A stretch of DNA of 64,000 bases, taken from positions 145,386 to 209,385 of the forward strand of contig NZ_JACHZF010000003.1 of assembly GCF_014193375.1 (NCBI RefSeq). Direction: 5' to 3'. The DNA comes from Halomonas campaniensis. Its GTDB lineage: Bacteria > Pseudomonadota > Gammaproteobacteria > Pseudomonadales > Halomonadaceae. The translations under genes were made by a program, and so were the position numbers. A model generated the notes under the pieces. It was given only the letters and a program-made list of their open reading frames with translations, was not told the origin of the DNA and ran no database searches. This document shows positions 25,039 through 34,452 of this stretch, one piece after another (within the stretch, counting starts at the first letter, position 1; every line of letters starts with the position of its first letter).

Positions 25039-25461
25039 TTACCGGTAGTTGACGATCACCTGCAATCCCTGGACCGTCACCGCCCCGCGCTGCCCGGGCG
25101 CCAGCGAGAAACGAAAGTGCAGCGGGGTGCCCGCCGGCAGGCCCGCCAGCGCCTGGCTGGTGCCGTGGCCGCCCGGCAGCGGCAGGCAGCCGTCGGCGTG
25201 GCAGAGCCGGGCATGCACCGCCTGACCCGGCGCGGTCCGATACTGCCAGACCACGCTGTCGATCCGTCCGGTCTCCGGTGCGCCGGCCGCCAGGGCGTCG
25301 GGCGCCGTCAGCGGCGCCGAGGCCACCTCGCGCTCGACCATCACCGCGCGCACCGCGGGCGCCGTGGCCACCCAGCTGCCGGCCGCCTCGGCCTCGCCGA
25401 CGGGCAGCAGCATCACCAGTGCGCCCATGACCAGCTGCGTGGCGGTGGCCAGGGCGCTCAT
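25039..25461 (-). CDS. flhE: FlhE, periplasmic flagellar export accessory protein
   Basis: Exported protein of 140 residues with a signal peptide ending near EAEA-AGS. The C-terminal half matches FlhE: WQYRTAPGQAVHARLCHADGC with a disulfide-like cysteine pair, SQALAGLPAGTPLHFRF, and the terminal VQGLQVIVNYR. In enteric bacteria FlhE is thought to prevent proton leakage through the flagellar export gate and is found with FlhDC-controlled peritrichous flagella. It overlaps the preceding FlhG-like gene by 4 bp. Confidence 0.85.
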   Translation of the reverse strand: MSALATATQLVMGALVMLLPVGEAEAAGSWVATAPAVRAVMVEREVASAPLTAPDALAAGAPETGRIDSVVWQYRTAPGQAVHARLCHADGCLPLPGGHGTSQALAGLPAGTPLHFRFSLAPGQRGAVTVQGLQVIVNYR

Positions 25462-26042
25462 GTCAGTACCACCAGCTGGATGCCCAGGTAGTGCGCCGCG
25501 GCCTGCTGCAGGTTGTCGAGCAGCCCGCGGCGATCGATCCCCGGCGGGTGCACCAGCAGCAGCCGGCGAGGCCCCGCTCGCTCGGCCAGCGCCAGCAGCA
25601 GCCGCCAGGTACGCCGAAAGGCCTCGGCGTCAGCCTCGACCCACAGCGCCCAGTGCGACTGCTGCTCCGCCAGCAGCGGCAGGTGGGGGCTCTCCGCCGC
25701 GACCGGCACCAGGCGCCACTCGTCGGGGTCGCCGACCCAGCGCCGCCCCCGCTGCTGCCAGTGGGCCAGCAGGCCGCGCACCCTCTCCAGGTGGCGCTCC
25801 GGCAGGCCGATGACCAGCAGCGTCGTGGCCGGGGCATCCGCACCGGGCCCGGCGGCGTGACGGGCCGGACGGGCCGGACGGGCCGAGCGCGCCGGGCCTG
25901 GCGCCGGCGCGGCCGTACCGCCACTCGTCTCCTCGCGGGCCAGGGCGACCAGCGTCTCGATCACATGCGCCGGACAGCCTCCGCTGCCCGTCGCCTGCTG
26001 CGAGGCCCACTGCCTCAGTCCCGCCGCCTGATCCATGCCCAT
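25458..26042 (-). CDS. FlhG-position protein with DQAxGLR motif but no ATPase core
   Basis: Protein of about 194 residues encoded between flhF and flhE, where flhG (MinD-like ATPase) is normally found. It starts MGMDQAAGLR, matching the DQAxxLR N-terminal motif with which FlhG activates the FlhF GTPase. There is no P-loop, deviant Walker A or other MinD motif. After an Ala/Pro/Arg-rich linker a compact alpha-beta region follows, and its last helix-strand (RRGLLDNLQQAAAHYLGIQLVVL) recalls the C-terminus of FlhG. ATGs at 26042 or 26036 are possible; the longer frame to 26081 is inside flhF. Assignment as an FlhG derivative is inference. Confidence 0.6.
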   Translation of the reverse strand: MGMDQAAGLRQWASQQATGSGGCPAHVIETLVALAREETSGGTAAPAPGPARSARPARPARHAAGPGADAPATTLLVIGLPERHLERVRGLLAHWQQRGRRWVGDPDEWRLVPVAAESPHLPLLAEQQSHWALWVEADAEAFRRTWRLLLALAERAGPRRLLLVHPPGIDRRGLLDNLQQAAAHYLGIQLVVLT

Positions 26043-26043
26043 C

Positions 26044-28140
26044 TCAGTGCAACCCCTCGAGCCCGACCGACCCCAGCTCACGCAGCGCCTCCCGGGCGAG
26101 CCCCAGATGCAGCAGCGCCTCCAGCAGCGTCTCGGCGTTGCCGCGGCGCCGCCCCCCCAGCAGGCCCAGCAGCTCGGCGCGCAGGGAGATCGCCCAGGCC
26201 TCGCCGCTCGCCTCCAGCTGGACCGCCACCGCGGCCAGGCCCGCCGCCAGGGTCAGGCGCAGGGCCGGCGCCATGGCGGGGTCGACCTCCGCCAGTCGGC
26301 GGTTCGCCCGGCGGGTCAGCGCCGGCAGCGCATCGGCGGCGAGCTGGGCCAGCAGCAGCGGCACCGCCCGGCCCCGCAGCGCCTCGGGGGCCAGCCAGTA
26401 GCAGCGTTTCAGGGAGCGGCCGCTGTCGAGATCGACCAGCTCGCCACGCCAGGCGCGCAGCGGGGCCGGCTCGCTTCCCAGGGTGACCGGGCATGCGGCC
26501 AGCCTGAGCTCCGCCTCGCGGCCCCGCCAGCGAACGCCCCGGGGCTGACGGGGTGTCATGGCCGCCTCCAGGTACGCCAGGGAGTGGCGCTCACCGCCGG
26601 CCTCGACGCGCAGGCTGCCCCGCACCTGGGCGACCCAGTCGCGCCTCCGCTCGGCCAGCCAGCCGCGGGCCGCCTCGCCCGGCAGCCCCGCCAGCAGGTG
26701 GGCGCCCAGCGGGCCCGCGGCTTCGGCCTCGGCCAGTCGTTCGCGCTCCCCGGCCGGCACCAGGTGCTGGGGCCGTGGCAGCGCGGACCACTGTCCGGCG
26801 GGATCCAGGCACAGGTCCGGCTGGGACCACTCCTCGCCTCGCACCCGGGCACGCGGCATCCAGACGCGGCTGCCGCGTGGCGGCTCGGCCCGGGCCAGCA
26901 GGGCGTCCAGGCGCATCGCCTGCAGGCTGGGCGGCACCCCGGCCAGCGCCCAGGCGGCCTCCAGGTCGCGGAAGCCGGGAATCCGATCGCGCAGGGCGGC
27001 CAGCAGCACGGCGAGGCGCCGGCCCTGGCCCAGCAGCGTCGTCACCCCCGCCGCCGGAAGGGCCTGCCGCCCGGCGGCACGGCGCACCGCCAGCGCCTGG
27101 CGCGCCAGGGTTTCCGCCTCGACCACGGCCAGGTCCTCGGGCACGCGCTGGCCGTGGGCCACGAACAGCAGCCGCAGGCCGTGGCGCATCAGCGCATCGA
27201 GCAGCGGCCCCAGGCTGCCGGCCTCATCCTGCTTGCTGATCACGCAGTCATCCAGGGCCAGGCCGGCCGCGCGGGCCGCCTTGCGATAGTTGGTGATCAC
27301 CTCCTCCAGGGCCTCCGGCTGGCTGGCGGCATTCAGCAGCAGCACCGGCCGCACGGCGGCCCCGCCCTGGAGTCGCGCCACCTGATCGATGACGCGCTGG
27401 TCGCGCTGGCTCATGCCCACGGTATCGATGATCACGAACCGCCGGTCGGCCAGCGCCGGCAGCAGCGCCTCGAGGGGCTCGTCGAGGTCCAGGCCGTGCA
27501 TGGGTATGCCCAGCAGCTCGGCATAGATGCGCAGCTGCTCGTGGGCGCCGATCCGGAAGCCATCGGTGGAGACCAGCGCCACCTGGTCCGGGCCGTGGCG
27601 CATCACGAAGCGGGCCGCCAGCTTGGCGGCGGTGGTGGTCTTGCCGACCCCGGTGGGGCCGACCAGCGCCAGGATGCCGCCGCGATCGAGCAGCGCCAGC
27701 TCGTCCTCCTGCACCGGGAGCCGGCCCGCCAGGCGGCTCACCAGCCAGCTCTCCTCGTCGCCGTCCGCCAGCGACTCGGGCAGGCCGGCCAGCACCTCGT
27801 CGGCCACCGGGCGGGAAAAGCCCGACTCGGCCAGCCAGCCTGACAGGCGCTGCCGGGGGGTGTCGGCTGCCGTCTCCGGACGCTGGGCGGCGAGCAGGCT
27901 ACGCATCTCCTGCATCTCCTGCAGCAGCCGGGCGCTCATCGCCTGGAAGGCCTCATCCTGGCCCGCGCCGGGCGCGGCCGGCATCGGCGCCTGAGTCACG
28001 GAGGGCTCGGCCATGGCCAGCACCTCGACTCCCGCCTCGGTGCGCCGGTTGGCCAGGATCAGGGCATCCTCGCCCAGGGCAGCCCGCACCTGGCGCATGG
28101 CGTCGCGGCTGTTGGCCCCGGTGAATCGCAAAACGCTCAT
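26044..28140 (-). CDS. flhF: FlhF flagellar GTPase with large C-terminal extension
   Basis: SRP-type GTPase that normally sets flagellar position and number. The N-terminal B domain begins MSVLRFTGANSRDAMRQVRAALG as in known FlhF. The NG domain has a P-loop GPTGVGKT (161-168), DTVGMSQRD (about 239-247) and SKQDEAGSLG (302-311). About 340 further residues (about 355-698), rich in Leu, Ala and Arg, follow; typical FlhF proteins end near 400-480. The upstream ATG at 28164 overlaps the flhA stop and would add eight residues. The extension matches nothing I recognise. Confidence 0.9.
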   Translation of the reverse strand: MSVLRFTGANSRDAMRQVRAALGEDALILANRRTEAGVEVLAMAEPSVTQAPMPAAPGAGQDEAFQAMSARLLQEMQEMRSLLAAQRPETAADTPRQRLSGWLAESGFSRPVADEVLAGLPESLADGDEESWLVSRLAGRLPVQEDELALLDRGGILALVGPTGVGKTTTAAKLAARFVMRHGPDQVALVSTDGFRIGAHEQLRIYAELLGIPMHGLDLDEPLEALLPALADRRFVIIDTVGMSQRDQRVIDQVARLQGGAAVRPVLLLNAASQPEALEEVITNYRKAARAAGLALDDCVISKQDEAGSLGPLLDALMRHGLRLLFVAHGQRVPEDLAVVEAETLARQALAVRRAAGRQALPAAGVTTLLGQGRRLAVLLAALRDRIPGFRDLEAAWALAGVPPSLQAMRLDALLARAEPPRGSRVWMPRARVRGEEWSQPDLCLDPAGQWSALPRPQHLVPAGERERLAEAEAAGPLGAHLLAGLPGEAARGWLAERRRDWVAQVRGSLRVEAGGERHSLAYLEAAMTPRQPRGVRWRGREAELRLAACPVTLGSEPAPLRAWRGELVDLDSGRSLKRCYWLAPEALRGRAVPLLLAQLAADALPALTRRANRRLAEVDPAMAPALRLTLAAGLAAVAVQLEASGEAWAISLRAELLGLLGGRRRGNAETLLEALLHLGLAREALRELGSVGLEGLH

Positions 28141-28160
28141 TGACTCGCTGTGCCTCTCGC

Positions 28161-30242
28161 TCATTGTCCGCCGACCAGCTGGGTGACCCGCAGGGTGCGG
28201 TCATCGGGAATTTCCGCCTGGGACATGACCACCAGGTGGCGCAGCCGCCGCCTCAGGAAGCGCGCCAGCACCGGACGCAGGGCGTGCTGCACCACCAGCA
28301 CCGGCGGCTCGCCGCTGGCCTCCTGGCGCTCCAGGGCCTTCTCGGCCTGGGCCATCAGGGTCTCGGCGAGCCCCGGCTCCAGGGCTCCGCTGCCGTTCAT
28401 GGCCTGCATCAGCACCTGCTCCAGCTGCGCCTCCAGGCCGATCACCCGCAGCTCCTCGTCGCCGGGGAACCACTGCTGGGTGATGGCGCGGCCCAGGCCG
28501 ATGCGCACCAGGGCGGTCAGCTCGGCGGCATCCTGCTGCTGCCCGGCATGTTCGGCCAGGGTGTCGAGGATAGTGCGCAGGTCGCGGATCGAGACCTCCT
28601 CCTCGAGCAGGTTCTGCAGGATGCGCTGGAACACCGTCAGGGAGAGAGCCTTGGGCACCACCTCCTCCACCAGCGACTTCTGCTCCTCGCCCAGCTTGTC
28701 GAGCAGCTTCTGCACCTCGGCACGCCCCAGCATCTCCGGGGCATGCCGATGCAGCAGGTGGTTGAGGTGGGTGGCCACCACCGTGCTGGCATCCACCACG
28801 GTGTAGCCGTAGACCTGGGCGTGCTCGCGCTGGCTGCTGTCGATCCACACCGCCGGCAGGCCGAAGGCCGGATCCCGGGTGGGGGTGCCCTGCAGCTCGC
28901 CGGAGACCTGGCCGGGGTCGATGGCCAGCCACTTGCCGGGGAAGGCCTCGGCGCGGCCGATCTCGGCCCCCTTCAGGCTGATCACATAGGTGCTGGGGCC
29001 AAGCTCGAGGTTGTCGCGGATGTGCACCACCGGCGGCAGGAAGCCGACGTCCTGGGCGAACTTCTTGCGTACGCTCTTGATCCGGCCGAGCAGTTCGCCC
29101 TCCTGGCGCTGGTCGACCAGGGGGATCAGCCGGTGGCCCACCTCCAGCCCCAGGGTATCGACCAGCTGGACGTCGTCCCAGCTGGCCTCGGGGGCCTCCG
29201 GCGCCGGCGGCAGCTCGGCGGAGAGCTCCTCGGCCACCTGCTGCTTCTCCTTCTGGCGGATCAGGTACCAGGCCAGTCCGCCCAACAGCACGGTGAACAG
29301 CAGGAACACGAAGTTGGGCATGCCGGGCACCATGCCGAGCAGGCCCATCACCGCTGCCGCCAGGATCATCACCTGGGGATTGACGAACAGCTGGCTGATC
29401 ATCTGCTGGCCGACGTCCTGGTCGGTGTTGACCCGGGAGACGGTGACGCCCGCCGCGGTGGAGATCACCAGCGCCGGGATCTGGGCCACCAGGCCGTCGC
29501 CGATGGTCATCAGGGTGTAGGTGCGGGCCGCGCTGCCGAAGTCCATGCCGTGCTGCAGCATGCCGATCAGCAGGCCGCCGATGATGTTGACCACCATGAT
29601 CACCAGGCCGGCCATGGCATCGCCGCGCACGAACTTGCTGGCACCGTCCATGGAGCCGTAGAAGTCAGCCTCCTGGGCCACCTCGGCGCGGCGCTTGCGG
29701 GCATCATCCTCGCCGATCAGGCCGGCGTTGAGGTCGGCATCGATGGCCATCTGCTTGCCGGGCATGGCGTCGAGCATGAAGCGGGCGCCCACCTCGGCGA
29801 TGCGCCCGGCACCCTTGGTGATGACCATGAAGTTGATGACGATCAGGATCAGGAACACCACCAGGCCCACGGCGAAGTTGCCGCCCACCAGGAACTGGCC
29901 GAAGGCCTCGATCACCTTGCCGGCGGAGTCACCGCCCTGGTGGCCCTCCATGAGGATCACCCGGGTGGAGGCCACGTTGAGGGAGAGCCGCAGCAGGGTG
30001 GTGAACAGCAGCACCGCGGGGAAGGCCGCGAAGTCCAGTGGTTTCTCGGTGAACATGCTGACCAGCAGCACCATCACCGCCAGGGCGATGTTGAAGGTGA
30101 AGAAGAGATCCAGCGCGATGGGTGGCAGCGGCAGGATCAGCATCGCCATGACGAACAGGATCAGCAGCGGCCCGGCCAGCACCTTCATGGGCACGTTGGC
30201 CAGCCAGTCGCCGCGGCCCAGGTAGTCGCTCCAGGCCTTCAT
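28161..30242 (-). CDS. flhA: FlhA, flagellar export gate protein
   Basis: Core of the flagellar type III export gate, 693 residues. About eight membrane helices occupy the first 330 residues, with the FHIPEP-type segment (PTRDPAFGLPAVWI lies in the C domain; GRIAEVGARFMLDAMPGKQMAID in the gate loop). The large cytoplasmic domain (about 340-693) receives chaperone-substrate complexes. It is coupled to flhB by a 4-bp overlap and precedes flhF. Confidence 0.97.
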   Translation of the reverse strand: MKAWSDYLGRGDWLANVPMKVLAGPLLILFVMAMLILPLPPIALDLFFTFNIALAVMVLLVSMFTEKPLDFAAFPAVLLFTTLLRLSLNVASTRVILMEGHQGGDSAGKVIEAFGQFLVGGNFAVGLVVFLILIVINFMVITKGAGRIAEVGARFMLDAMPGKQMAIDADLNAGLIGEDDARKRRAEVAQEADFYGSMDGASKFVRGDAMAGLVIMVVNIIGGLLIGMLQHGMDFGSAARTYTLMTIGDGLVAQIPALVISTAAGVTVSRVNTDQDVGQQMISQLFVNPQVMILAAAVMGLLGMVPGMPNFVFLLFTVLLGGLAWYLIRQKEKQQVAEELSAELPPAPEAPEASWDDVQLVDTLGLEVGHRLIPLVDQRQEGELLGRIKSVRKKFAQDVGFLPPVVHIRDNLELGPSTYVISLKGAEIGRAEAFPGKWLAIDPGQVSGELQGTPTRDPAFGLPAVWIDSSQREHAQVYGYTVVDASTVVATHLNHLLHRHAPEMLGRAEVQKLLDKLGEEQKSLVEEVVPKALSLTVFQRILQNLLEEEVSIRDLRTILDTLAEHAGQQQDAAELTALVRIGLGRAITQQWFPGDEELRVIGLEAQLEQVLMQAMNGSGALEPGLAETLMAQAEKALERQEASGEPPVLVVQHALRPVLARFLRRRLRHLVVMSQAEIPDDRTLRVTQLVGGQ

Positions 30243-31396
30243 GGTGTCGCCTCGTCAGCGGGTCCCGGCACTGCCAACGCGTCGGGCACCGGCAGATCCT
30301 CGGGTGTCGGTGGCACGTCGCCCCCCTCCTGTGACACCCGCCGCAGCCGGAAGGCCCAGGCCAGGACCTCCGCCACAGCGGTGTAGAGTGCTTCCGGGAT
30401 CTCGGCATCGAGATCCACATGGTGATAGAGCGATCGGGCCAGCGGCGGCGCCTCGAGCCTGGGCACCCCGTGTTCCTCGCCCTGCTCGCGGATGCGCTGG
30501 GCGACCTGATCGGCCCCCTTGGCCACCACCCGCGGCGCCGCCATGCCGGCCTCCTCGTACTTCAGGGCCACCGCATAATGGGTCGGGTTGGTGATGATCA
30601 CGTCGGCCTCGGGCACCTGGCTCATCATCCGGCCCCGGGCCATGGCCTGCTGCTGCTGGCGGATCCGCGCCTTCACGTGGGGGTCGCCCTCGGACTCCTT
30701 GTGCTCGCGCTTGACCTCCTCCTTGCTCATGCGCAGCTTCTTGGCATGGCTCCACAGCTGGTAGGGCACGTCGATCAGGATCACCACCAGCAGGGTCAGC
30801 ACGATCAGTCCGCAGGCCAGCGCTGCCAGCTCCAGGGCGTTGGCCAGGGCCTGCTGGATCGGCTGGTCCATCAGGCCCATGTAGGTGCCGCGCTGGCTCC
30901 ACAGGAAGGTCACCGCCACGCCGCCCACCAGCAGCGACTTGGCGATGGCCTTGGCCAGCTCCACCAGGGCCTGGACGCCGAACATACGCTTGAGCCCCTT
31001 GAGCGGGTTGAGCTTGGAAGCTTGAGGCTTCAGCGACTTGGCCGAGATCAGCCAGCCGCCGAGCAGGGCCGGCGCCACCAGGGCCACCACGGCCAGCAGC
31101 AAGAACAGCGGCAGCATCGCCATCAGCGTGCGGCTGCCGAGGTCCAGGGCCTGGCTGAGCATCGGCGTGGTTTCCAGCGCGTGGCGGCGCTCGAACAGGA
31201 AGGCCTGCTCCATCACCATCCCCAGCTGGTCGTAGAGCATGGCGCCCATGCCCCACAGCCCCGCCACGCCGCCCAGCAGCAGCATGAAGGTGGTCAACTC
31301 CCGGGAACGGGCGACCTGCCCCTCCTCGCGCGCCTTTTCAAGGCGTCGCGGCGTGGCCGGTTCGGTCTTTTCCTGATCGCTGCTCTGGTCGGCCAT
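30239..31396 (-). CDS. flhB: FlhB, flagellar export switch protein
   Basis: Export apparatus protein of 385 residues with four membrane helices and a C-terminal autocleaving domain containing NPTH (ADVIITNPTHYAVALKY). Cleavage there, together with FliK, switches export from hook to filament subunits. The ATG at 31396 is preferred over a GTG two codons upstream. The tail of about 30 residues after the conserved domain is Pro/Asp-rich. It begins the flhB-A-F operon; a separate FlhB C-domain homologue lies at 47973-48266. Confidence 0.96.
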   Translation of the reverse strand: MADQSSDQEKTEPATPRRLEKAREEGQVARSRELTTFMLLLGGVAGLWGMGAMLYDQLGMVMEQAFLFERRHALETTPMLSQALDLGSRTLMAMLPLFLLLAVVALVAPALLGGWLISAKSLKPQASKLNPLKGLKRMFGVQALVELAKAIAKSLLVGGVAVTFLWSQRGTYMGLMDQPIQQALANALELAALACGLIVLTLLVVILIDVPYQLWSHAKKLRMSKEEVKREHKESEGDPHVKARIRQQQQAMARGRMMSQVPEADVIITNPTHYAVALKYEEAGMAAPRVVAKGADQVAQRIREQGEEHGVPRLEAPPLARSLYHHVDLDAEIPEALYTAVAEVLAWAFRLRRVSQEGGDVPPTPEDLPVPDALAVPGPADEATP

Positions 31397-31464
31397 GGCC
31401 ACTCGTCGGGACAGTCTTACGGACCCTGGCCATTGTGGGGAGGTGGGGGAAGGGGTGATACGTC

Positions 31465-31507
31465 AAAAAGCGCCGATAATCGCGAGCTATTTCACGACTC
31501 TCGGCGC
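31465..31507 (-). terminator. Intrinsic terminator after cheZ
   Basis: On the minus strand GCGCCGA (31507-31501) pairs with TCGGCGC (31476-31470) and is followed by five T (31469-31465), 18 bp past the cheZ stop. The loop is long (24 nt) but can pair internally. It separates the chemotaxis operon from flhB. Confidence 0.7.
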
Positions 31508-31524
31508 GTGCCAGGGGGCGGGGA

Positions 31525-32217
31525 TCAGAACCCCAGCTGGTCCAGCAGGTCGTCGACCTGGTCCTGGCTGCTCACCACATCGGCACCATCTGGCTTGATC
31601 TGGGGGCCGTTGAGCAGCTCCTCGTCGCGCTTCCTGGCGTCCTTGTGGCGGCGATCGTCAGCCAGGCGCTGCATGTCGTCGCGCTTCTCGCCCTCGGGCA
31701 CGCTGTCGATCAGCACCTGGACGAGCTGGCTCTCGATCTCGCGGATGACGTCCATCATCTTCTTGATCACCTGGCCGGTCAGGTCCTGGAAGTCCTGGGC
31801 CATCATGATCTCGAGCAGCTCCTTGTTGGTGGCCTGGGTCTTCTGCGGCACCTCGGCGAGGTACGACCGCGTCTCGGTCACCAGCTCGCGCGCTTCGTCC
31901 AGCGACTTGGGCTCGGCGAACCACTCGGCCCAGCGGCCGTCCAGGGCCTCGGCCCGCTCGCCCAGGTCCTCCTGCAGCGGCTGGGCGCGGTCAATGGCGT
32001 TCAACGCCCGCTCCGCCGCCTGCTCGGTCATGGTCGCCACGTAGCTCAGCCGGTCGCGGGCATCGGGAATCGCCTCGGCGGCCTTCTCGATCTCCTTGTC
32101 GAGCCCCAGTTCGCGCATGCTCTCGCGCAGCATGCGCGTCAGGTGCCCGATGCGCTGAACCAGGTCGTCGCTGGGGGCCCCCTTGCCGGTCTCGAACGCT
32201 TCGTTCGGGCTCATCAT
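31525..32217 (-). CDS. cheZ: CheZ, phosphatase of CheY-P
   Basis: Chemotaxis phosphatase of 230 residues, mostly one long helical hairpin. The catalytic segment [21 protein letters not shown] carries the conserved Asp and Gln that attack CheY-P. The C-terminal peptide ([14 protein letters not shown]) is the CheY-binding tail. The ATG at 32217 has AAGGAG upstream. It is the last gene of the chemotaxis run and lies 34 bp after cheY. Confidence 0.95.
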   Translation of the reverse strand: MMSPNEAFETGKGAPSDDLVQRIGHLTRMLRESMRELGLDKEIEKAAEAIPDARDRLSYVATMTEQAAERALNAIDRAQPLQEDLGERAEALDGRWAEWFAEPKSLDEARELVTETRSYLAEVPQKTQATNKELLEIMMAQDFQDLTGQVIKKMMDVIREIESQLVQVLIDSVPEGEKRDDMQRLADDRRHKDARKRDEELLNGPQIKPDGADVVSSQDQVDDLLDQLGF

Positions 32218-32251
32218 CCTCTCTCCTTCGGTCGGGCCTGGGGCCCTCGCA

Positions 32252-32641
32252 TCACATGCCCAGCTTCTCGAAGATCTTGTTGAGCTTCTCTTCGAGGGTG
32301 GCCGCGGTGAAGGGCTTGACCACATAGCCGTTGGCGCCGGCCTGGGCCGCGGCAATGATGTTCTCCTTCTTGGCCTCGGCGGTGACCATCAGCACCGGCA
32401 GGTGCTTCAAGCCGTCGTCGGCGCGGATCTGCTTGAGCATCTCCAGGCCGTCGAGGTTGGGCATGTTCCAGTCGGAAACCACGAACTGGAAGCCGCCCGC
32501 CTTGAGCTTGTTCAGGGCGTCCTGCCCATCCTCGGCCTCCTCCACGTTGGTGAAGCCGAGCTCCTTGAGCAGGCTGCGCACGATGCGGCGCATGGTCGGG
32601 AAGTCATCCACCACCAGGATGCTCATGTTCTTGTCTGCCAT
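32252..32641 (-). CDS. cheY: CheY, chemotaxis response regulator
   Basis: Single receiver domain of 129 residues that binds FliM when phosphorylated and reverses motor rotation. The acid pocket is VVDDF (Asp12, Asp13), the phospho-acceptor Asp57 is in VVSDWNMP, followed by TAEAKKENI (Thr and Lys switch residues) and YVVKPF. Close to E. coli CheY in every signature. It is followed by cheZ and preceded by an MCP gene. Confidence 0.97.
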   Translation of the reverse strand: MADKNMSILVVDDFPTMRRIVRSLLKELGFTNVEEAEDGQDALNKLKAGGFQFVVSDWNMPNLDGLEMLKQIRADDGLKHLPVLMVTAEAKKENIIAAAQAGANGYVVKPFTAATLEEKLNKIFEKLGM

Positions 32642-32696
32642 TGGCTTTCCTCTCGATAGCGTCTTGCATGCCGGCGGTTGAGCCGCCGGCCATGGT

Positions 32697-34415
32697 TCAG
32701 AATTCTTCCCACTCGTCCTCGGTCACCGCCTCCCGGCGCGCAGGGCGGCGAGTCGGCGACGGCAGTCGCTGCGCCGGCGCGCCCTCCTGCGGGGCGGCCT
32801 CGCTGCGGGCGGGCGCCGGCTCGGCCTCGGTGGCGATGCGGGCCTTCGGGGCCGGCATGCCGGCCAGGCGGAACACCGCCACGGCCTGCTCCAGGCGGGC
32901 CGCCTGCTCCTCCAGGGAGGCCGCGGCGGCGGACGCCTGCTGAACAAGGGCCGCGTTCTGCTGGGTCACCTGGTCCATCTGGCCCACCGCCTGGCTGACC
33001 TGCTCGATGCCGTCGCTCTGCTCCTGGGAGGCCGCGGAGATCTCGTCCATGATGTCGGTGACCCGGCGCACCGCCGCCACCACCTCCTGCATGGTCTCAC
33101 CGGCCTGCTCGACCAGCGTCGAGCCCTCCTGCACCTGGGCGACCGAGCCCTCGATCAGCCCCTTGATCTCGCGGGCTGCATCGGCGCTGCGGCTGGCCAG
33201 GTTGCGCACCTCGCCGGCCACCACTGCGAAGCCGCGGCCCTGCTCGCCGGCCCGGGCCGCCTCCACCGAGGCGTTGAGGGCCAGGATGTTGGTCTGGAAG
33301 GCGATGGAGTCGATGACCCCGGTGATGTCGGCGATCTTGCGGGAGCTCTCGGAGATGCCGTGCATGGTGGTGACCACCCGCTCCACCACCTCGCCGCCCC
33401 GCGTGGCCGTGCCGGAGGCGTCCAGCGCCAGGCCGCTGGCCTGACGGGCGTTGTCGGCATTCTGCTTCACCGTGGCGGTGATCTGCTCCATGCTCGCCGC
33501 GGTCTCCTCCAGCGAGGCGGCCTGCTGCTCGGTGCGCGAGGAGAGGTCGGCGTTGCCGCTGGCGATCTCGCGGCTGCCTACGTGAATGGAGCCGCTGCCG
33601 TCGCGCACCTGAGCGACGATGCCAGTCAGGCTCTGCTGCATCTCGCGCATGGCGGCGAACAGCCGGCCGATCTCGTTGCGGCCGCGCACCTGGATCTCCC
33701 GGGAGAGGTCCGCCCGGGCGATGGCCTCGAGGTTCTCCACGGCGGCATCCAGCGGGCGGATGATGATGGTGCGCAGCCCGGCATAGATCCCCACCACCAG
33801 CAGGCCGATCAGCACCAGCAGACCCAGACCGACCCAGGTGAAACGGTCGGTCTGCAGGTCGTACTCGCGCATCATGGCGTCGGTCCGATCGAAACCGTAG
33901 GCCACGAACTCGGTCATGGCCGCATCCAGCGCCGCGACGGGCGCCTCGAGCTCCTCGCGCAGGCGGTTGAAGGTGGTGGTGTCGAGCTGGTCCAGGGCAG
34001 TGTGCTGCCGGCGCAGCAGCTCGAAGACCGCGGCGAAGGCGGTCTCCACGCGCTCGGCCATGGCCTCCCCCTGGTCGGTCTTGGGGCTATCGGCGAAGTT
34101 GCTGACGCGCGCCTCGGCCCGGTCCAGGCGATCCAGGGCGCTGTCCAGGTGGCCGCTGGCCTGACCCATCCGGCCGATCATGATCAGGTTGGAGGCGACC
34201 TCCAGATGGTTGCGCCCCACGTTCATCAGGGCATCGCCGCGGTTGACCTCGTTGAGCTGCTGGTCGCTGATCAGGCTCAGCGTCTGCAGGGTGCTGCCGG
34301 CATTGCGGTCGGCCACGACCCCCATCCCGGCGATCACCGCGATGAAGGCCAAGAAGCAGGCCAGGACGGCGACCATGGCCGCGTGGATGCTGATGTTGCG
34401 CATGAGTCGAGTCAT
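32697..34415 (-). CDS. Methyl-accepting chemotaxis protein with 4-helix-bundle sensor
   Basis: Transmembrane chemoreceptor of 572 residues. Helix TM1 (about 12-35) is followed by a Tar-like periplasmic helical bundle (residues 36-190), TM2 (about 193-212), a HAMP domain and a methyl-accepting signalling tip with [28 protein letters not shown]. The protein ends EDEWEEF, a CheR/CheB-tethering pentapeptide like the NWETF of Tar and Tsr. The ATG at 34415 follows AGGAAG. It lies between cheB and cheY, a Tar/Tap-like arrangement. The ligand is not deducible. Confidence 0.93.
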   Translation of the reverse strand: MTRLMRNISIHAAMVAVLACFLAFIAVIAGMGVVADRNAGSTLQTLSLISDQQLNEVNRGDALMNVGRNHLEVASNLIMIGRMGQASGHLDSALDRLDRAEARVSNFADSPKTDQGEAMAERVETAFAAVFELLRRQHTALDQLDTTTFNRLREELEAPVAALDAAMTEFVAYGFDRTDAMMREYDLQTDRFTWVGLGLLVLIGLLVVGIYAGLRTIIIRPLDAAVENLEAIARADLSREIQVRGRNEIGRLFAAMREMQQSLTGIVAQVRDGSGSIHVGSREIASGNADLSSRTEQQAASLEETAASMEQITATVKQNADNARQASGLALDASGTATRGGEVVERVVTTMHGISESSRKIADITGVIDSIAFQTNILALNASVEAARAGEQGRGFAVVAGEVRNLASRSADAAREIKGLIEGSVAQVQEGSTLVEQAGETMQEVVAAVRRVTDIMDEISAASQEQSDGIEQVSQAVGQMDQVTQQNAALVQQASAAAASLEEQAARLEQAVAVFRLAGMPAPKARIATEAEPAPARSEAAPQEGAPAQRLPSPTRRPARREAVTEDEWEEF

Positions 34416-34452
34416 TCCGCTGCTTCCTGTGTTGTGGCGTCGTTGTCGTGTG

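Noticed and set aside
31470..31479. Plus-strand GCCGATAA that could be a sigma-28 -10
   Set aside because: No TAAA or TCAA lies 15 bp upstream and no plus-strand gene follows. The sequence is one arm of the cheZ terminator.
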